Source: Stenotrophomonas terrae
Lineage (GTDB): Bacteria; Pseudomonadota; Gammaproteobacteria; Xanthomonadales; Xanthomonadaceae
Assembly: GCF_001431465.1 (NCBI RefSeq)
Contig: NZ_LDJJ01000015.1
Coordinates: 1 to 64,000 of the forward strand
DNA: 64,000 bases
Direction of reading: 5' to 3'
How positions within the stretch are numbered: position 1 is the stretch's first letter; each line of letters starts with the position of its first letter. A model generated the notes under the pieces. That model worked only from the letters and a program-made list of their open reading frames with translations, made no database searches and was not told the origin of the DNA. This document shows positions 17,986 through 30,300 of the stretch, piece by piece. A program made the position numbers and the translations under genes.

Positions 17986-18303
17986 TTAATAATAAAATTT
18001 CGTAGCTGCCTTCCCGCCGGCATCCACAGTGAGAAGAAACGATGTCCAATCACCGCCCGTGTGTACTTTCATCAACTCGTGCAACTCGTGCACGAAGTCA
18101 GACAACGTATCCTCAGGATCATCCAGACGCCCGCTAATGCGATTCGCCCCCATTATGTAGCAGTAGTTGGAACCAACAGACCAGCCTCCTTCGTAGGTCT
18201 CATGATCAAACTCACACTCCATACCAGAGTACCCGGCCCCTGCTGAGGCATGCATCACACCCACAATCTTATTGAGCAATTCAATTTGCCGCTGAATTGT
18301 CAT
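17986..18303 (-). CDS. cdiI: candidate CdiI immunity protein, DUF600/YezG-like
   Basis: This 105-residue acidic cytoplasmic protein is predicted to neutralise the cognate CdiA toxin. Its ATG overlaps the cdiA stop codon (ATGA), and GAGGGTGG in the last cdiA codons serves as ribosome-binding site, so the two are translationally coupled. The C-terminal pattern (DFVHELHELMKVHTGGDWTS, then GGKAATKFYY) resembles DUF600/YezG immunity proteins, which pair with the same nuclease toxin class. That resemblance is weak and read by eye. Position makes the immunity role likely whatever the family. Base composition is clearly AT-richer than the surroundings, consistent with horizontal exchange of toxin-immunity cassettes. 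Confidence 0.75.
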   Translation of the reverse strand: MTIQRQIELLNKIVGVMHASAGAGYSGMECEFDHETYEGGWSVGSNYCYIMGANRISGRLDDPEDTLSDFVHELHELMKVHTGGDWTSFLLTVDAGGKAATKFYY

Positions 18304-21300
18304 TGACCACCCTCATTTCTAAAACGCTTTGTTTTTATCACACCATTAATAGAATAGTCAATTATCAACGAATCAGGACGCGGAGACCCCGTGTCACTCC
18401 GTGCAAATGTAACTCGCACCGCCTCCACGCTGCTCCCTTCCTCCAGCGCACTCCTAATCGTGTTCTCAAACTTCTTATAAGCAGAATTGTTGAAGTTTGA
18501 ATTCTGTGGAAACAGATTATATCTGTCACATGTGCCACCCATAGAGCACGCACGAATGTGCCCACCCACGTCCGTCACTTCCCCTTCTTTCCCGACGGCA
18601 GTCTGCCTTGAATCTCGCTTCATTGCCTCCAATGTTGGAGTAAAACTGATTTCGTCGACGAAACCACGGTTATTGGTCAAAAAAGTTGTACCATCGCTAA
18701 GCTCATAGCGTGTATTTGGCCTTGGTTGATTGAGCAGATCATATTCTGCGCTACCCGGAATCGACTTACTAACGTCGATCTTCAGGATAGGCATATCTAT
18801 TCCGCCAACCAACTTTGGCAGAGTCAGAAGCGCGTTGGTCTGCGGAGACTCCGTCATCACCCCAGGCTTGTTGGGCACCCCGAGACTTCCGGTAACCGGC
18901 AGCAGACCTGTTTTACCGGCCTGTACCGTCCCACCGATCGCCGCAATGTTCGCGATGGTCTGAGCGATCGCTCGCTTGTTTTCCTCGGAAGCACCTGCAA
19001 AGTGCGCAGTAGCATAGCCTGCGCTCGCAAGCACACTCGAAGTCAATGCATCATGCAGCCCGAAAAACTCCCTCCACTGCATTGTCGAAGGAAGCAAATC
19101 TTGCGGTTGATTGGGCACTAATCCTGACCATCTCTGGCCAGTTTCATAAATCTTCTCGTTGTCAGTTCTTTCCCGCCATAGAGGGACGATATCGTCCCAT
19201 ATGGTGAAGTGCGCTTCCTTATACGCCTTCCGATCTTCGCTCAAACCAGCGTAAGGAAAACCGTATACGGTATCGGGCGTAATACCCTGCAGGTTGTCGA
19301 TATCGAAACTACCATTCTGAGCTACGTACCGCTGATAGAAGGTGTAAAGATCTGCTTGCTGAACTTCCGTAAGCGCTTCGCCCGCCAGGACCAGACGCAA
19401 AAGCCCAGCACTCATTTGATCAGCGGTGTCCAGCAGGATCAATTCCGTCCACTCCTGACTGCTCATCGCACTTGATCCCTTGGCCTTATTCCTAAGATTC
19501 CTTAGCCTTGCCAGATCATCCTTACCCAGGAAGTTGTTCTCAATGGAGTTCGTCGCAATACCCGTTCCCAGCGCTGCACCAACGATGCCAGCTCCGCCCG
19601 CCCCTCCGGCCACCGCCCCCACAGCCTGGCCCAATGCCTTGACCTGCTGCTCCTGCTCCAACGTCAGTCGGCCACCATTCTGGCTGGTGAAGTAGTCTCC
19701 GAGGTACTTGGCCGCGAGCTCACCACCGCCTGCGGCCAACGCACCGTTAACCGCCGCGCCGCCATTCGCTTCTGCCAACAATGCGCCGAGTAGCGCATGT
19801 GACAACACTTGCAATGCAGCATTCGGATCGCTGCCATGGTGCCCATCAAACTTTTCGCCGATGAGATTGGCGGCAAACGGCGCAAGCGCGTTTGCTGCGA
19901 TCTGCCCGCCACCTTGCCCAGACAAACCACCCACCAGCAGCGTCGTTACAGCCTCGAGCGCACGCGAGCGATCGGTTCCCGGCGCCCACTTGCCGCGCTG
20001 ATCCAGTGCAGCATCGAACTCGACACCTCGATTTTCCGACAGCTCACGATTCTTCTCAGCAGTACTCAGCCCCTCGAATCGCGCTTTCTCCTCATCGCCC
20101 AGCCCAGCAACGTAATCATTCTCCAGATTGCGCATCGCTTGATTAGCGATATCGTTCGCCACCTGCTTACTCGCGGCCATCACCGCACCCATCGCCCCGG
20201 CCATGATCTGCTGGTCGGCCAGCAGCTTGTCGGCGTTCGGCAAGGCTTCCAGCGCTCGGTGCGCTGCAGCCGCATCGGTATTGACGCCGAGCTCGGCGGC
20301 AGTGGTCTGCTTGCCTCCGATGACGATATTGCCTTCAGTCAGAGTGGCGTATGTGGTGCTGTTGTCGCCACCCTTTTCGTTCATAGGCACGCCGCCGCCG
20401 AAGCTTGGCGTAGCCCCTTCCATCACTGGCTTCCAGCCGTCCATGCTGCCTGCGTAACCGCCGCTGATGCTGCCTGAGCTGGTCTTGTGATCCATCTCGT
20501 TCTGCAGATCGCGAAAGGTCAGTGTCTGTGCTGTCAGTTCACTCTTGCCAGCATTGGTGCTGGAGATAGCACCGCCAACCAGGTTCACATGCCCGGCCTC
20601 AACGTGATATCCGCCCTCGCCTGCAAACAGCCCCGACTGCTGACCAACGCCCTGGTAGTTGCCGTTGGATTTGCCACCGCTTGCATAGCCGTCGGCGCTC
20701 CAGGCGGTACCGACCGATGCCTGCACCCGCCCGCCCACCTGACTGTTCTTCGACATGCTCTCGGCCGTGTCCTGCAACGACTCGATGCTCAGCGTGCCGC
20801 CGGTCTGCACGTAGATGCGATCAGCCGTGGCTGTTGCGCCACGCAGCGTGGTATCGCCGGCTGCCTTCAACGATATGTTCTGGCCGCTAAGCGTGGTGTT
20901 CTGGTAGGTAGTGCTGTCCGAGTTCGACTTGCTGCTGCCCACGCTGGCTTCGGCATAAACATAAAAACCGGTTTGTGCGCCCACTGTAACCCCCACTCCC
21001 ACCTCGGCACCGGCGTTGCTGCTCTTGCTCTTGTCCTGCAGGTGGGCCTGCCCGGCCTCAAGCAGAATGTCGCGCGCCGAATCCAGGCTGATCGTGTTGC
21101 CTGCGCTCAGATTGCCCTGCACCACATGTATGTCGCCGCTGGTGCTGGTCAGGTTGAGGTTGCCACCGGCCTGCAGGGTGGAGCCCTGCGACACCACGCT
21201 GCTGCCCTCGGCGCTGCTGCTGGATTTTTTGAAGCCCACACCCGCTTCTGCACTTAGTAGCGAGCCGCTGCCCGCAACACCAGCTGCGTTGGCGATGGCA

Positions 21301-24300
21301 CTGGCCGACTGATAGGCGCTGGCAGCCGCTGCCATGCCCTGCATCTGGGAGAGGCGGCCATCGGACTGGCGTGCGCCGTCAACATTGTTGATCAAGTCGA
21401 TCAACGGCGACTTCACCCGCGCGAATACACCGATCTTCAGGTCATCGTCGCTCTGCGAGTAGTGCCCAACTTCATCGGCGGTGAGCAGCTCAATTTTGGC
21501 AGCGGTGATGTTGATGTCCTTGTCGGCCACCACGTTGCTGGCAATCTGGCTATAGGTGCCGCCAGCACTAAGATTCACATTGCCGCCCAAGCTACCGACA
21601 TTGCTAGCCACCTGCGAGACCTGCCCGCTTGCGTCTGTGTGCTGTTGTCGATTCCAACCAGAGAACTTCTCCGTATCCGACACCTGCACCGTACCGATGG
21701 CTTTGCTGTCAGAGCTGTTGGCGTTGCTCACCGTGTCCTGGCCACTGCGGATGCTCAGATCGCCCGCAGCGTGGATATTGACGTTCTTCTCGGCAACAAC
21801 GTTGGCCGCAGTCAAGCGGATGTCGCCCCCACTGGTGGCCATGCGCACGCCACCGCCCACCGACAACTGGGTACCGGTGATGGTGTCGCTACTGCCGCTG
21901 CCTTCACTGCGCGAATTATTGGTACCGAACGGCAGGCCACTTGTGTTGTTGGCCATGCCCCAACCCTTGCCGCGGCTGCTGCTCTCGGAGCTCTCGGTGT
22001 TGTGGGCAACATCGAACACGATGTCCTTGGTTGCCAGCAGCAAGGCGTCGCCTTCGGCGGCCATCTGCGCGCCTTGGCTGTAGATGGAACCGCCCTTGGC
22101 TACCAAGGTAAGATCGCCGCCAGCACTTAGCTGGCTTACCCGCGCGTCACTGGTGGAATTGCTCTGGTTGCTGTTGGAACGCTGACTGCCTGCAGTGACA
22201 ACCACCGGAGTTGTCGCCGCTCGCAAACCGGAAGCTACACCTTCGGCAGTGCGGGTGATCTTGCCCATGGTCGAGCCACTGTCCGCCATTCCGTCCGTGG
22301 TGGAGTCACGGGCGCTGCGGTACGCCTTGCCGGGATCGTAGGTGACGCCAACCGAGAACCCGCTGGACTTGCTCGACGCACTGTTCTGCGCATCAACGGT
22401 GTCCTGACGGGCAATGAGATTGATGTCCTTGCCCGCCAAGGTCAGGTCCTGGCCTGCGGCGAGATCGGAGGCGGCGATCGTCAACTGGTTTCCAGCGCTG
22501 ACCGTCAGGTTCCCATTGATGGAGCCCACCGCCGATGCCACCTGCGTCGTGCTCTCGAGCGTGCTTTGTGTGGTGTTGGACGACTTTCCATAACCCACAC
22601 TGGCAACGCCACCGGACAATCCACCGGTCAGACCAGACTTTTTCTGCTTGAAGTCGTGCGCTTCCTGATGGGTATCCTGCGCCGATTCGATTACCACGTT
22701 GTTGCCTGCAAACAGGCCGACGTTGCCGTCACCAATCACCTGCGCGCCTTGCAGGGTGAGATCGTTGCCCGCTGCAACACTGACAGCTTGGCCGGTTATC
22801 GTGGTTCCAATCGCATAACTGTCATGCCACTCATCATGCGTAGTGGTGGTCTTGCTCTTGAGGAAGCCCTTCTTCTTGCGCTGCTCGTCAACAGTAAGAT
22901 CATGCTGCTCCTGCGCGACGGTCAAACTAACGTCACGACCGGCAGACAGGCCAACACCGCCTTCTTCACTCGCCACTGTCGCTGCCTGCAAGGTGATATC
23001 GCGCCCTGCCTGCATCGCAATATTGCCGCCGGCAGTGATCTGCGTGCCCCGCACGGTTTCGTCACTGGCTGATACCGCACGCGAGGACTTCTTGCCTGCA
23101 TAGCCGGTGTCGAAAGTGCTGACATCCACAGCAACGCTGCTGTTGATATCCCGCCCAGCTTGTACAGCCATCGCATTGCCGGCGCTGACGTTTGCGGCGG
23201 TCAGGTTGACGTCGTTACCGGCCTGCAATACCACGTTGCCGGCGCCGCTTACGGTGCTGCCAACATGCGTGGTTTGGCTGGTGCGCAGGTAGTTTCGGCT
23301 ATCGGCGGCGAAATCCAGGCTTTGCTTCTGCGCGATGGTGTCCAGGTTGAGGTTGCCACCGGCTGCCAGCACGGTGACGCCGTTTGTGCCGGCATTTACT
23401 ACCTGGGCACCGGTCAAGGTGACATCGCCACCGGCATTGACGGTGAGTGCACCGATGCCACTGGGATTGGTGACGTACAGCCCGGCCACGCGATCAATGC
23501 TGGTACTGCTTTGCGCGTAGGTGCCACCGCTCTCCCAGCTGCGTGTGGTGCTGGTAACAGTGATGTCGCCGCCCGCCTTGACGCTGAGTGCATCGGTAGC
23601 GGTCACCTTGCTGCCGATGATGTCGATGTCCTGCTTGGCCTGCAGCCCTACCTGCTGGCCGCTGATATTGGCGCCAGCAAGATTGCGGATGTTGGCGGCA
23701 TCGATGGACACCAGCTTGCGCCCAGCCACGTCGCCTTCATTGACGAAGTCACCGCGCAGCTTCAGGTCAACATTGGCGCCGGCCAGCAACGCACCGTTGT
23801 CGGCCAGGTCACCTGGCTGCACGCGCAGGTACACCTGCGGCACCAGCGCGGTGGTGGTGGAGCCATCGGCGAGGGTGATGGTCTGCTCAACCAGCCAGAC
23901 GATGTCGCTGGTCAACTGCGCCATCTGCTCGGCGGTCAGCGCGATGCCCGGGCGCAGGCCCCAACCGCTGGCGACGGTAGCACCGGCTTCCAGCAGGGCG
24001 CGGTATTGATCTTCATCACTGGCATAGCCATCGAGGAAACGACGACCGGTGAGTTCGCCAATCTGCTCGCGCACCAGCTTCTGTTCGTAGAAGCCGTCAC
24101 CCAGACGCTTCTGCGTGGTGGCAGGGTCAAATCCCATCTGCGCGAGCAGGTGGTCAGAGCTCAGCCAGTTGCGGTAATCCGCAAAACGCGGATCGGTTTC
24201 CACCAGGTGCTGGCCGCGATTGGCGTCCACCTTGAACAAGCTTCCGGTGGGTGCCTTGCCATCGATGACGGTAGTCACGATGGTATCCGCACCATCACCG

Positions 24301-27300
24301 TTGGCGCGCACCGCAGTGGTCCCGCCCAGGCCGCTTGTACCCTGTGTATTGACTGTGCCGGCGGTGCCGGTTTGTGCGGCATTCGGGCCGTTTGCATTCG
24401 CGTCCGCCGCGGTCTGCCCTTTCACTACGCCAGGCCCTTGCCCCTGGCCAGCGCCCGGCCCCACCGCGCCTGCGCCCGGCCCTTGGGTGTTCAAATTGGC
24501 CAGCCCTGCGCCATCCTGCACATTTGGCGCGTCGCGGCCGTTGTTGAGGTTGCTCAGATCACCAACATCAACACTGAGCGTGCCACCCGCGGAAAGTACG
24601 CCGCCAAGCTGCCCGACCTTCTCGGAGATATCGGAGTTTGCCCAGGAACTGGAAGCACCCCGGTAGGTGTAGGAGGTGTTGTTGAACGAATGCGTGCGAT
24701 AGAGCGACAAGCCAATGTTCTGCACGCTGGCGGTATCACGATTGATACCCTCAATGTCGAGGTTTCCACCAGCTGCAATGCGGCCGTACTGATTCAGCAA
24801 CGCATCGGTATCGATGCGCATATGGCCGCCCGCATTGATGATCGCATCGGCCCCGGCTGAACTCACCACATCCTCAACAATGCTGTGGGTGGCAATGCGG
24901 TACTGCTCGTTTCCAGAGGTATTGTTTGGATCACGCTGCATGAAGAGGAGCATCTGATCCGGATCGGTGTACTGATACATCGCGGTCAACTGCACACAAT
25001 TGGTCGTGCAGGTTCCGTAGTCAGTGGAATAGTTGAGATTGTCCTCCTCGTAACGGAATGTAGGCACGCCGGGCTCAGAGGGAATGAGCTCGCGGAACGG
25101 ATCATCCGCGCCCGTCGTCACCTGATCCGGATTGGCCTTCCCATCGCGCCGTGCAATGTAGTAAATCGTCACCGTGCCATCTTGCATGACCAACCGCGAG
25201 CGCCCGCCACGGGCACCGTACAAGCCTCCCCGACCAAACAGGTAGGCGCTTGTCTGTGCGGTCATGCGTACCACCGCCCGCCGGATGACATAGCCGTCGG
25301 GCGTTATGTAAGGGGTATCCTCCAGAATGTCGTCCGCGTTCAGGTAGTACACCTCATACGCAGTGTAGTTGCTGGTGGTCTTGTAATCGGAGTTGCCGTT
25401 ACTGCCGTTCTTGAACCAGCTTGGCTGATCCAGGCGCACAGGTGCGTCAACCGTCGTCACCTGCTCCACGATGACGTTCTGGCGGATGTTGTTGACCGCC
25501 AGCGCGTTGATATCCAGGTTACCGCCCACCTCGATGATGGAACTGATGTTGTCCACCTGTTGCGCGGTACCCGTCGCCAGCCGATTGACATCCAGCACCT
25601 GGCCAATGGCAGCATCACCGCCGCTGTATATCAGGCTTTTATCGCTGTTGATCAAATGATTGGCGCCAAGATCGAGCCGGTCACGCGCAGCGATGGTTGC
25701 CGATGTCGCCACACCCGCCAGGGTCTCGGCACGGTTGAGCAGGTCCTTGGCCTGGATGGCAACATGGTCGCCGTAGATTCGGCCGCTGCCGGTGTTCTCC
25801 AGCGTATCCACCACGATATGCGTGGTTCCACCATCAATCAGGCCACGATTGACCACCTTGCCATCGGCTGACAGCTGGGTCAGCCCAAGGCTGCTGATCT
25901 CACCTTCGGCGGCATTGCTGATGTTGTCTGCGCGCACCGCCACGGCGCCGCCCTGGATCTTGCCATGGTTGTTCACATCGCCGGCAGTGGTGAGGCTGAG
26001 CGCGCCATTTGCCACCAGTTCCCCGGTATTGGTGAAGCTCTCACCCAGCACAAGGGTGGCGTCGCCCTGTGCCAATACCTTGCCATCACCACTGAGATTG
26101 CGAGCGGTCAAAGCTTGATTGCCGCCCGATACCAACGTGCCTGCGGTATTGAGCACGGTATCTGCACTGATATCCAGGCGGTTGCCGGTAGATACCTGGC
26201 CGCCAGCGTTGTTCAGGGCCGCCGTGAGTTTCAGCGTTGCGTTGCCATCAGCAATCACCTGGCCCTGCCGGTTGTCCAGCGATTGCGCAGTGAGCTGCAT
26301 CGTGCCCGCCTGCAGGCCCAGGGCCTGGTCCGCCCCAGCGGTATTGCGGTTATCAACGGAGCCGGCGTTGAGGACCAGTGTGCCGTTGGCTGCAACCAGG
26401 CCGGCCCGGTTGTCCAGCACCTTCTGCACATTGAGAGTGGCATTGTTGCCCGCCTTGGCCACACCGCCGGCGTTTGCCAGCGATTGCGTGCGCAGCAGCA
26501 GGTCCGCGGCACTTACCAGGGAGCCGCCCTGGCTGTTGTCGATACTGCTTGCATCCAGCTGCGCATTGGTTTGCGCGAACACGACGCCGTTGCGGTTGTC
26601 CAAGGCGCCGCTACGGATATCCAAAGTGCCGGCGCTGACGATGCCAGCCGTGCCGGAGTTGAGGTTGAACAAGGCCTTGCCTGCCGTATCCACAACCAGC
26701 GGACCGGCGGATTGAATCAGGCCGGCATTGTTCTGCAGCACGCCGCTGTTGATGGTGAGCGCGTCTTCCAGGCTGGCTATCGTGCCGCCGTTGTTGTCGA
26801 GCAGTTGGCCACGGGTGTCGATAACAGCCTTGCCGCCGAGTACCGTACCGCCCGCATTGCTGAGGCCACTGCTGGTCAGCTGCAAGTCCGTATCCGCCTG
26901 AACAATGCCGCCAGTGTTGTCGATCCCCGTCTGTACGATGAGCGCCAGCGCTTGGCCTGCGGCTACGGTGCCTTGATTGTTGTTCAATCCGCCAGCTGCC
27001 ACCACCGCATCGCCGCCGCTGGATACCATTCCTTGTTCGCGGTTATCCAGCAGGCCATCAACTGTCAGTTCGAGCGCGGAGGTACCTGCCACATGCAGGC
27101 TGCCGCCACGGTTATCCAGACTTGCCGCATGCACATTGGCGTCCCCTGCCGTCACCACGATCCCGCCGCGGTTCTCCATTGCGCCGGCAATGGCAATAGT
27201 GCTCGCCGCCGTGCCCGCAGCCTGCAAGGTGCCTTGGTTGTTCAGGAACTGTGCCGCGCGCAGATCAACCGCACCATTGCTGCCAATGCTGCCGCCGCTG

Positions 27301-30300
27301 TTGTCCAGCCGGTTGCGAACCTGCAGCAGCAGCGCATTGGTACCGGTAGAGACCAACTGCCCACCCGCCGTGGTCAGATCACCGGTCTGCACATTGATAC
27401 GCTGCGCCGAAGTGGTGCCAGCGCGCAGGTCCGTCACCTGCCCGCTGATGCTCAGACTGCCGTTGCTGAGCAGGCTGCCGGCCTGGCCTGTGAGCGTACC
27501 GGCGGTAATCGCCAGCGTACCAGTGCCGGCGTGCTGCACGGTACCTGCCGCATTGCCGAAACTTGCAGCACGAATCGTCAAATCACTATTGCTGGCAAGT
27601 GTGCCGCCATCGCCATTGTCCAGTGCGCCCTGCACATCCAGCGTATTGGCCTGGTCGCCGGTCATGACCACCGTGCCACCGCGGTTGTCGAAATCCGCTG
27701 CGTTCAGTGTGAGCTGATTGGCGTTCAGCGTTGCGCCGCGATGGTCCACCACACCGGCGGTAAGCGTGAGGGCGCCGGCGGTGGCCATGGTTCCCTGCTG
27801 GCCGTCCAGCGTACCGGTGCTCAGCTGCAGACCTTCGGCACCTGCATGGCTGATGACACCCTTCGCGTTCACCAGGCTGCCTGCACTCAGGCCCAGGATA
27901 TCGGCATTGCTGGAAATGCTGCCAGAGGTGTTGTCGAGTTGGCCTGACACATCAATATTGCTTGCCGATGTACCCGCTGAACTCAGCTTTCCCTCGCGAT
28001 TGGACAGTGCCCCTGCGCTGAGCTGCAGGCCGCCGTTGGCCGCAATAGCGCCGCCATCGTTGTTCAAGCCATCGCGCACCTGCAGCTGCAATGTGTCACT
28101 ACCGGTGGATATCAGACTGCCAGCGGCAGTGGTGAGTGTGTTGGCCTTGAGCTTGAGCTTCCGCGCTTGCGTGGTGGCGCCCTGCAGATCGACCGCATCA
28201 CCTTCCAACGTCAAGCTGCCATTGCCGACAATGCTGCCATCAGCGCCCAATAGCTCGGCAACAGCAACCCGCAATTCGCCTTCACCAGCGTGCTCGATCG
28301 AGCCGCTGCGGTTATCCAGGCGGGCAGCCTCCAAGCTCATATCACCACCGGCTGCCAGCCGCCCGCCAACACTGTTGTCCAACAGCGTATCCACCTTCAC
28401 CCGCAGCTCGGCACCTTCGGCCACCACCACCGAACCGCCCGCGTTCCCCAGCCGGCCCGCGTCGATCTGCAATGCGCCATTGCTGGATACCGCCCCGCCC
28501 TGGTTCTCCAGCGATTGCGCGATACGGATGCTTGATGCGGCATTGCCGGCCGCTATCAGCTTGCCCTGGTTGTTGATGAAACTGGCCGCGTTCAACGCAA
28601 CCGCGCCGTTGCTGCCGATGGTGCCGCCGGTATTGTCCAGGCGGTTCTGCACCTGCAGATGCAGGGCATCCGTGCTGGTAGCTGCCAACTGGCCGCCGGC
28701 GGTGATCAGCTCTCCGGTCTTGATGGCGATGCGCTGCGCGGAAGTGTTGCCATCGCGCAGATCCGTGGTTTGCCCGGTGATGTTGAGACTGCCGTTGCTG
28801 ATCACGCTACCGCCATGACCACTGAGCTGGGCAGCGTTGATTGCCAACGTACCCTCGCCTGCATGCTGCACGGTGCCGGTGGCATTACCCAGCTCGGCAG
28901 CAGTGATGGTCAAGTCACCATTGCTCGCCAAGGTACCTTCACTATTGTCCAACGTCGTCTGGACGCGCAGGACATTGGCCTGTGAGCCGGTGCTGACCAC
29001 CGTGCCAGCCCGGTTATCAAATGCAGCAGCGTCCAGCGCAATCTGCGTGGCGCTGAGCGTGGCATTGCGGTGATCAACCACACCAGCATGGAGGGCGATC
29101 GCGCCACTGCTGACAATACTGCCCCCCTGGCCCGCCACATTGCCCGTGGTCAACCAAAGGCCCTGGGTGCCTGCGTGACTGATCGTTCCCTTTTCGTTGA
29201 CCAACGAAGCTGTGTTCAAGCGCAAGGTACTGGCGTTGCTGGCCAGTGTGCCGCCGCTATTGTCCAACGCACCGGCAATCGTCCATGTGCTTGGATCAAC
29301 GCCGCCATGCGCGATGCTGCCGTCGCGATTCATCAATGCGTCGGCGGAGAGTTTAAAACTGCCGGCAACGTTCAACTGCCCTTGGCTGTTGTCGACGATG
29401 GCAGCACGCAGGCCAGCATCGCGCGCCGCCAGTTTGCCGGCGACATTACGCAGATCGCCGCCCTCTAGCTGCAGCGTTGCCACCCCCAGCTTGCCGCCAC
29501 TATTGTCCAGGCCTTTGCGCGCGAGGATGTCCACAGTGCCCAGCGCGTCGATCCGGCCGCCATCATTGTTCAACGTGTTGCCGATGTTGAGCGCGCCGGC
29601 CGCCAGCGCCGTGGCAGGCGGAGTGACCGTGCCGCCCGTACCACCGCCGCCTTCGCCTGGAGCTGGGCCACCACCGCCCACAGTGCCGCCGCCATTGCCA
29701 CCTTCGGAACCACCACCCGTGCCGCCGCCGGTACCGCCACCAGAGGTAGCGGCCTCCACCACGCCGATGCGGCCATCATTGCGATTACTGAGGGTTCCCG
29801 CCGATAGATTGAGCTGCTGTGCGCCAACCTGTTCGATGGCGCCGCCTTGATTGCGCAGAGCGTCCGCATTGACCTCGATGCGACGCGCATTGAGGGTGCC
29901 GCCACTATTGTCCAGGTCCGCAGCGGTATTGATGATGGCTTCGCGCGCAGCACTCACGGTGCCACTGTTGGCAACGCCGCCGGTGGCGGAGAGCTTCGCA
30001 TCCTGTTGTGACTGCAGTGAGCCACTGTTCTCCAGCCTGCCCTCGGCAGTGACCACAAGCTCACCAGCCTGCGCGCCGATCTTGCCGGCATTGCGCATGC
30101 CAACGCCGTGCTCGTTGCCGACCAGCCAGATCTTGTTGGCGTACATGCCACCCAGTGCGCCCACGTCCAGTGCGAATACCGGGGCGCTGCCGTTGCTGGC
30201 CTGTGCGCTCACCTGGTTGTGATCGGCGCTGACCACGTTGTTGCCCAGGCTTGCCTGCAACTGCTGTGCCCAGATGCCTGCGTTCACTTCCAGCGAGCGG

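Noticed and set aside
17814..18053. 79-codon minus ORF overlapping cdiI, considered as a C-terminal extension of CdiI after a frameshift
   Set aside because: It is in a different frame, and its end runs into the IS3 remnant start (MRKS). The cdiI frame ends cleanly at TAA and is a reasonable length for an immunity protein, so a frameshift is not required.
18726..30222. Numerous plus-strand ORFs of 60-660 codons opposite cdiA
   Set aside because: They mirror the repetitive cdiA sequence in complementary frames, show repetitive shadow composition, and lack starts with ribosome-binding sites.
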